A DNA stretch of 8,145 bases, taken from the NCBI GenBank assembly GCA_018883305.1, contig VEQI01000132.1, positions 1 through 8,145 of the forward strand, read 5' to 3'. The DNA comes from Limnohabitans sp. (lineage in GTDB: Bacteria > Pseudomonadota > Gammaproteobacteria > Burkholderiales > Burkholderiaceae_C). Below the pieces are notes generated by a model that was given only the letters and a program-made list of their open reading frames with translations, was not told where the DNA came from and ran no database searches. Each line of letters begins with the position of its first letter. Position 1 is the first letter of the stretch. Made by a program: the position numbers and the translations under genes. Of this stretch, positions 6,145-8,145 are shown piece after piece.

Positions 6145-8145
6145 CCGTGGTGTTGTCTTCCGCCTCCGACGTGTTGGGTCCGGCTGGGCAGATCGTGAAA
6201 TTCAACTTCAACCAGAGCGTGAGCAACTTTGGCATTCAGCAGATTCAGCTTTCACCGGCCAATTACACCCTGAGTCAACTCAAACGTGTGGATGATCTGG
6301 GCACGGTTTGGTCAGCCCTGATCACGCCTCCGCCTGGCGTGAATGGAACAGTGAGCGTGAGTGTGTCGTCCAGTGTGGCAACCAGCAGTACGGTTTGGTC
6401 GTGGACGGTCGACACGCAGGCCCCCACCACGCCCACTGTTTCCCTGGGTGTGACGGCTGCCAATGTGGTCTCTGACAGTGGGAAATTTGCCAACGACGGT
6501 ATCTCCAATGTCAAGACGCCGCGTGTGCGCGTCGACCTGTCTGCCGACGCAGCGGTGGGTGATGGGATCACCCTGACTCAAGTCGACAAGACCTCTCAGC
6601 GTCCCATCCTGGACACCAGTACTGGTTTGGCGCGCAATCAAAAGGTGGTGGCTTTGACCCTGGCCGACATCACCAACCGATTCATTCTGATGGATCTTCA
6701 AGACCTGGGTGCGGACGGTGCCTATCAATTGAAGGTGGTGCAACAAGATGCCGCTGGCAATGCAGCGCCTGCGGCTGTGATCGACTACACCCTGCTCACC
6801 ACGCCGCCAGGTGCCCCAGCCGTCAATCTGGTGGCTGGCCAGGTGGACTTGGGACTGGATGTCACTGGACTGTCGGGCAAGACGCCTCCGGGCCTGGTGA
6901 ATGCGTTGGCCAAGAATGCAGGGATCACCTTCTCTGGCACGGGGGGCGCACAGGGGGCCGACATTGCGGTGACATGGGGGACCATCACCAAGAAGCTTCA
7001 GGCAGACAGCAAAGGGAGCTGGACGGTTCGGTTTGCTTCCAACGAAGTTCCTGCTGACAGCCCGGCCACCGTGCTGTCCGTGAGTCAGACCGATGTGGCG
7101 GGTAATCGCAGTGCGGTCTCCGCCTACACGGTGGAGGTGGCCACGGCTGGCGTGAGTGCCAAAGTCCTGTCAATGGGGGTGGAGGACGACAGCGGCGCCG
7201 TCTCATTGGGCGCCTACAGCGTCAATGCACAAGGCACTGTGCCTTCGGGTCAGAGTACCGATGACAGCACGCCCGTGGTGACGATCCGCTTGGATCGCAA
7301 CCTGCAGACCAACGAAGTGATCGAGCTGTACGACGGCCCCATCACCGCCAATGCCAAACCGGTGCTGACCCTCTCGGGGACAGCGGTGGCCGTGGAGAAC
7401 GGTCTCTTTATCTGGCGCGCCACCACCAGCAGCTGGGCGCAAGCCAACACCGCGCTCAAAGCCGGTGCTCATCAGCTCAGCGCTCGCGTTATCAACACGC
7501 ACACCTGGGACGTGGGCACCGAAGTGGACGCCGCCAACCGGGCCACGTTGTCGGTGCAGTCGCTCAACTTCAACCAGTTGCTGCTCAATGACGATCCGGC
7601 CACCAACCAGATCCCGGCCAATCAGTCAGCGGGTGCGGTGGTGCTCAATGGCGTGGCGGTGAACAAGCCGGTGCTGGGCGGCACCTTGCAGACGGCGTTG
7701 GCCAGTGGCGAGCGACTGGCCGTCTATGACACCGTGAGCGGCGTTGACAAACTGCTGGGCACGGCCACCCTGGTGGCCGTGAAAGACAGCAACAATGTAC
7801 CGACTGGCACCTATACGTGGCGCTTCACACCACCCACCGGCCTGAGTAACGGCCTGCACTCCCTGAGCGTTCGGTTGGAGACCGACAGTGCCACACCCGT
7901 GGTGCGTCTGGCGATGTCGCAAGACATCACGGTCACCATTCCGGTGCTGAGCATTGCACCTGCCTCGGCGTCGCCCAATGGCTTGAGCACGGACACGGGC
8001 ATCTCGTCCACCGATGGCATCAGCAGCAGCAAAACGCCCTATCTGCGCTTGTTGTTTCCCTCCGTGGGGCGGCAAGTGGGGGATATTGTCACGGTGGTGG
8101 ACGTGGCTGACAACAACAAGGTGGTGGCCACCCAAAGCCTGACGG
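6141..8145 (+). CDS. Second adhesin, Ig-like repeat array (frame-shifted continuation, 3' end outside window)
   Basis: I translated this frame to the right edge without meeting a stop. It is open from 6075, about 690 codons. The listed start is the GTG at 6141 that overlaps the upstream stop, but the natural reading is a continuation of the frame from 4483. The protein is a string of Ig-like units: about 6147-6425, 6426-6800, 6803-7140, 7141-7560, 7561-7950 and a partial one from 7951. D-x-x-G-N motifs lie at 6747-6761 (DAAGN) and 7092-7106 (DVAGN). A DGIS-x-x-K-T-P motif occurs at about 6495-6521 and again at 8010-8039. Strand patterns such as GERLAVYD and NEVIELYDG suit BIg-type adhesin domains. 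It should form the external rod of a type I-secreted adhesin. Without repair or re-initiation it would not be made. Confidence 0.75.
   Translation, partial: MTVVLSSASDVLGPAGQIVKFNFNQSVSNFGIQQIQLSPANYTLSQLKRVDDLGTVWSALITPPPGVNGTVSVSVSSSVATSSTVWSWTVDTQAPTTPTVSLGVTAANVVSDSGKFANDGISNVKTPRVRVDLSADAAVGDGITLTQVDKTSQRPILDTSTGLARNQKVVALTLADITNRFILMDLQDLGADGAYQLKVVQQDAAGNAAPAAVIDYTLLTTPPGAPAVNLVAGQVDLGLDVTGLSGKTPPGLVNALAKNAGITFSGTGGAQGADIAVTWGTITKKLQADSKGSWTVRFASNEVPADSPATVLSVSQTDVAGNRSAVSAYTVEVATAGVSAKVLSMGVEDDSGAVSLGAYSVNAQGTVPSGQSTDDSTPVVTIRLDRNLQTNEVIELYDGPITANAKPVLTLSGTAVAVENGLFIWRATTSSWAQANTALKAGAHQLSARVINTHTWDVGTEVDAANRATLSVQSLNFNQLLLNDDPATNQIPANQSAGAVVLNGVAVNKPVLGGTLQTALASGERLAVYDTVSGVDKLLGTATLVAVKDSNNVPTGTYTWRFTPPTGLSNGLHSLSVRLETDSATPVVRLAMSQDITVTIPVLSIAPASASPNGLSTDTGISSTDGISSSKTPYLRLLFPSVGRQVGDIVTVVDVADNNKVVATQSLT
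6474..8039 (+). repeat. Recurring Ig-like unit motifs in the second adhesin
   Basis: The opening motif D-[ST]-G-x-x-x-x-D-G-I-S-x-x-K-T-P appears at 6474-6521 and 7992-8039, each followed by a strand and then V-G-D-x-[IV]-T. Related strands at about 7281-7340 and 7700-7730 carry the same N/G-E-x-[IV]/L-x-[LV]-Y-D pattern. The DNA copies are well diverged, so this is old domain repetition and unlikely to recombine easily. Confidence 0.6.

Noticed and set aside
7465..7662. Small plus-strand frames inside the adhesins (1180-1461, 7465-7662)
   Set aside because: Their products are Arg/Trp/Cys/Ser-rich out-of-frame shadows of the Ig-like coding frames, which read as clear adhesin domains.

Overview
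The window is a compact, all plus-strand locus for large secreted surface adhesins. It appears to come from a GC-rich Gram-negative proteobacterium. A betaproteobacterium of the Burkholderiales is my guess from codon style and adhesin architecture, at low to moderate confidence. There is no RNA gene, insertion sequence, CRISPR array or convincing terminator, and no gene-free stretch longer than about 35 bases between recognised reading frames.

Layout: (1) 1-2309 is the 3' end of a giant adhesin that enters from the left edge. It has repeated Ig-like domains, each ending in a D-x-x-G-N motif, then a distinct larger domain, a short RTX calcium-binding block, and a type I secretion C-terminal domain. 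(2) 2309-2971 is a small one-helix membrane protein of MotB/SiiA type. Its start codon overlaps the adhesin stop (TGATG). (3) 2999-4447 is a four-helix MotA/TolQ/ExbB-type proton-channel protein with a cytoplasmic Gln-rich coiled-coil tail of about 260 residues. (4) 4483-6144 is the N-terminal part of a second adhesin: a BapA-prefix-like start without a Sec signal, a disordered linker, a Gly/Ala hydrophobic segment, and a beta-sandwich plus helical module. (5) 6141-8145 continues that adhesin's Ig-like array, but in the -1 frame relative to (4). It stays open to the right edge.

Working model (inference): the MotA/MotB-like pair is an inner-membrane, proton-driven accessory device. It would control secretion, retention or release of the adhesins on either side, as SiiA/SiiB do for the giant BIg-domain adhesin SiiE in Salmonella SPI-4. 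The short spacings (1-base overlap, 27 and 35 bases), a ribosome binding site before each gene and the lack of terminators suggest one operon. The type I ABC transporter, membrane fusion protein and outer-membrane channel are not in the window and would be expected nearby or elsewhere.

The two points most worth checking are the MotAB-like pair between two adhesins, and the frame break at 6075-6144. The break falls exactly between the second adhesin's N-terminal module and its Ig-like array. It could be a sequencing error, a disabling mutation or a split gene with a GTGA stop/start overlap.
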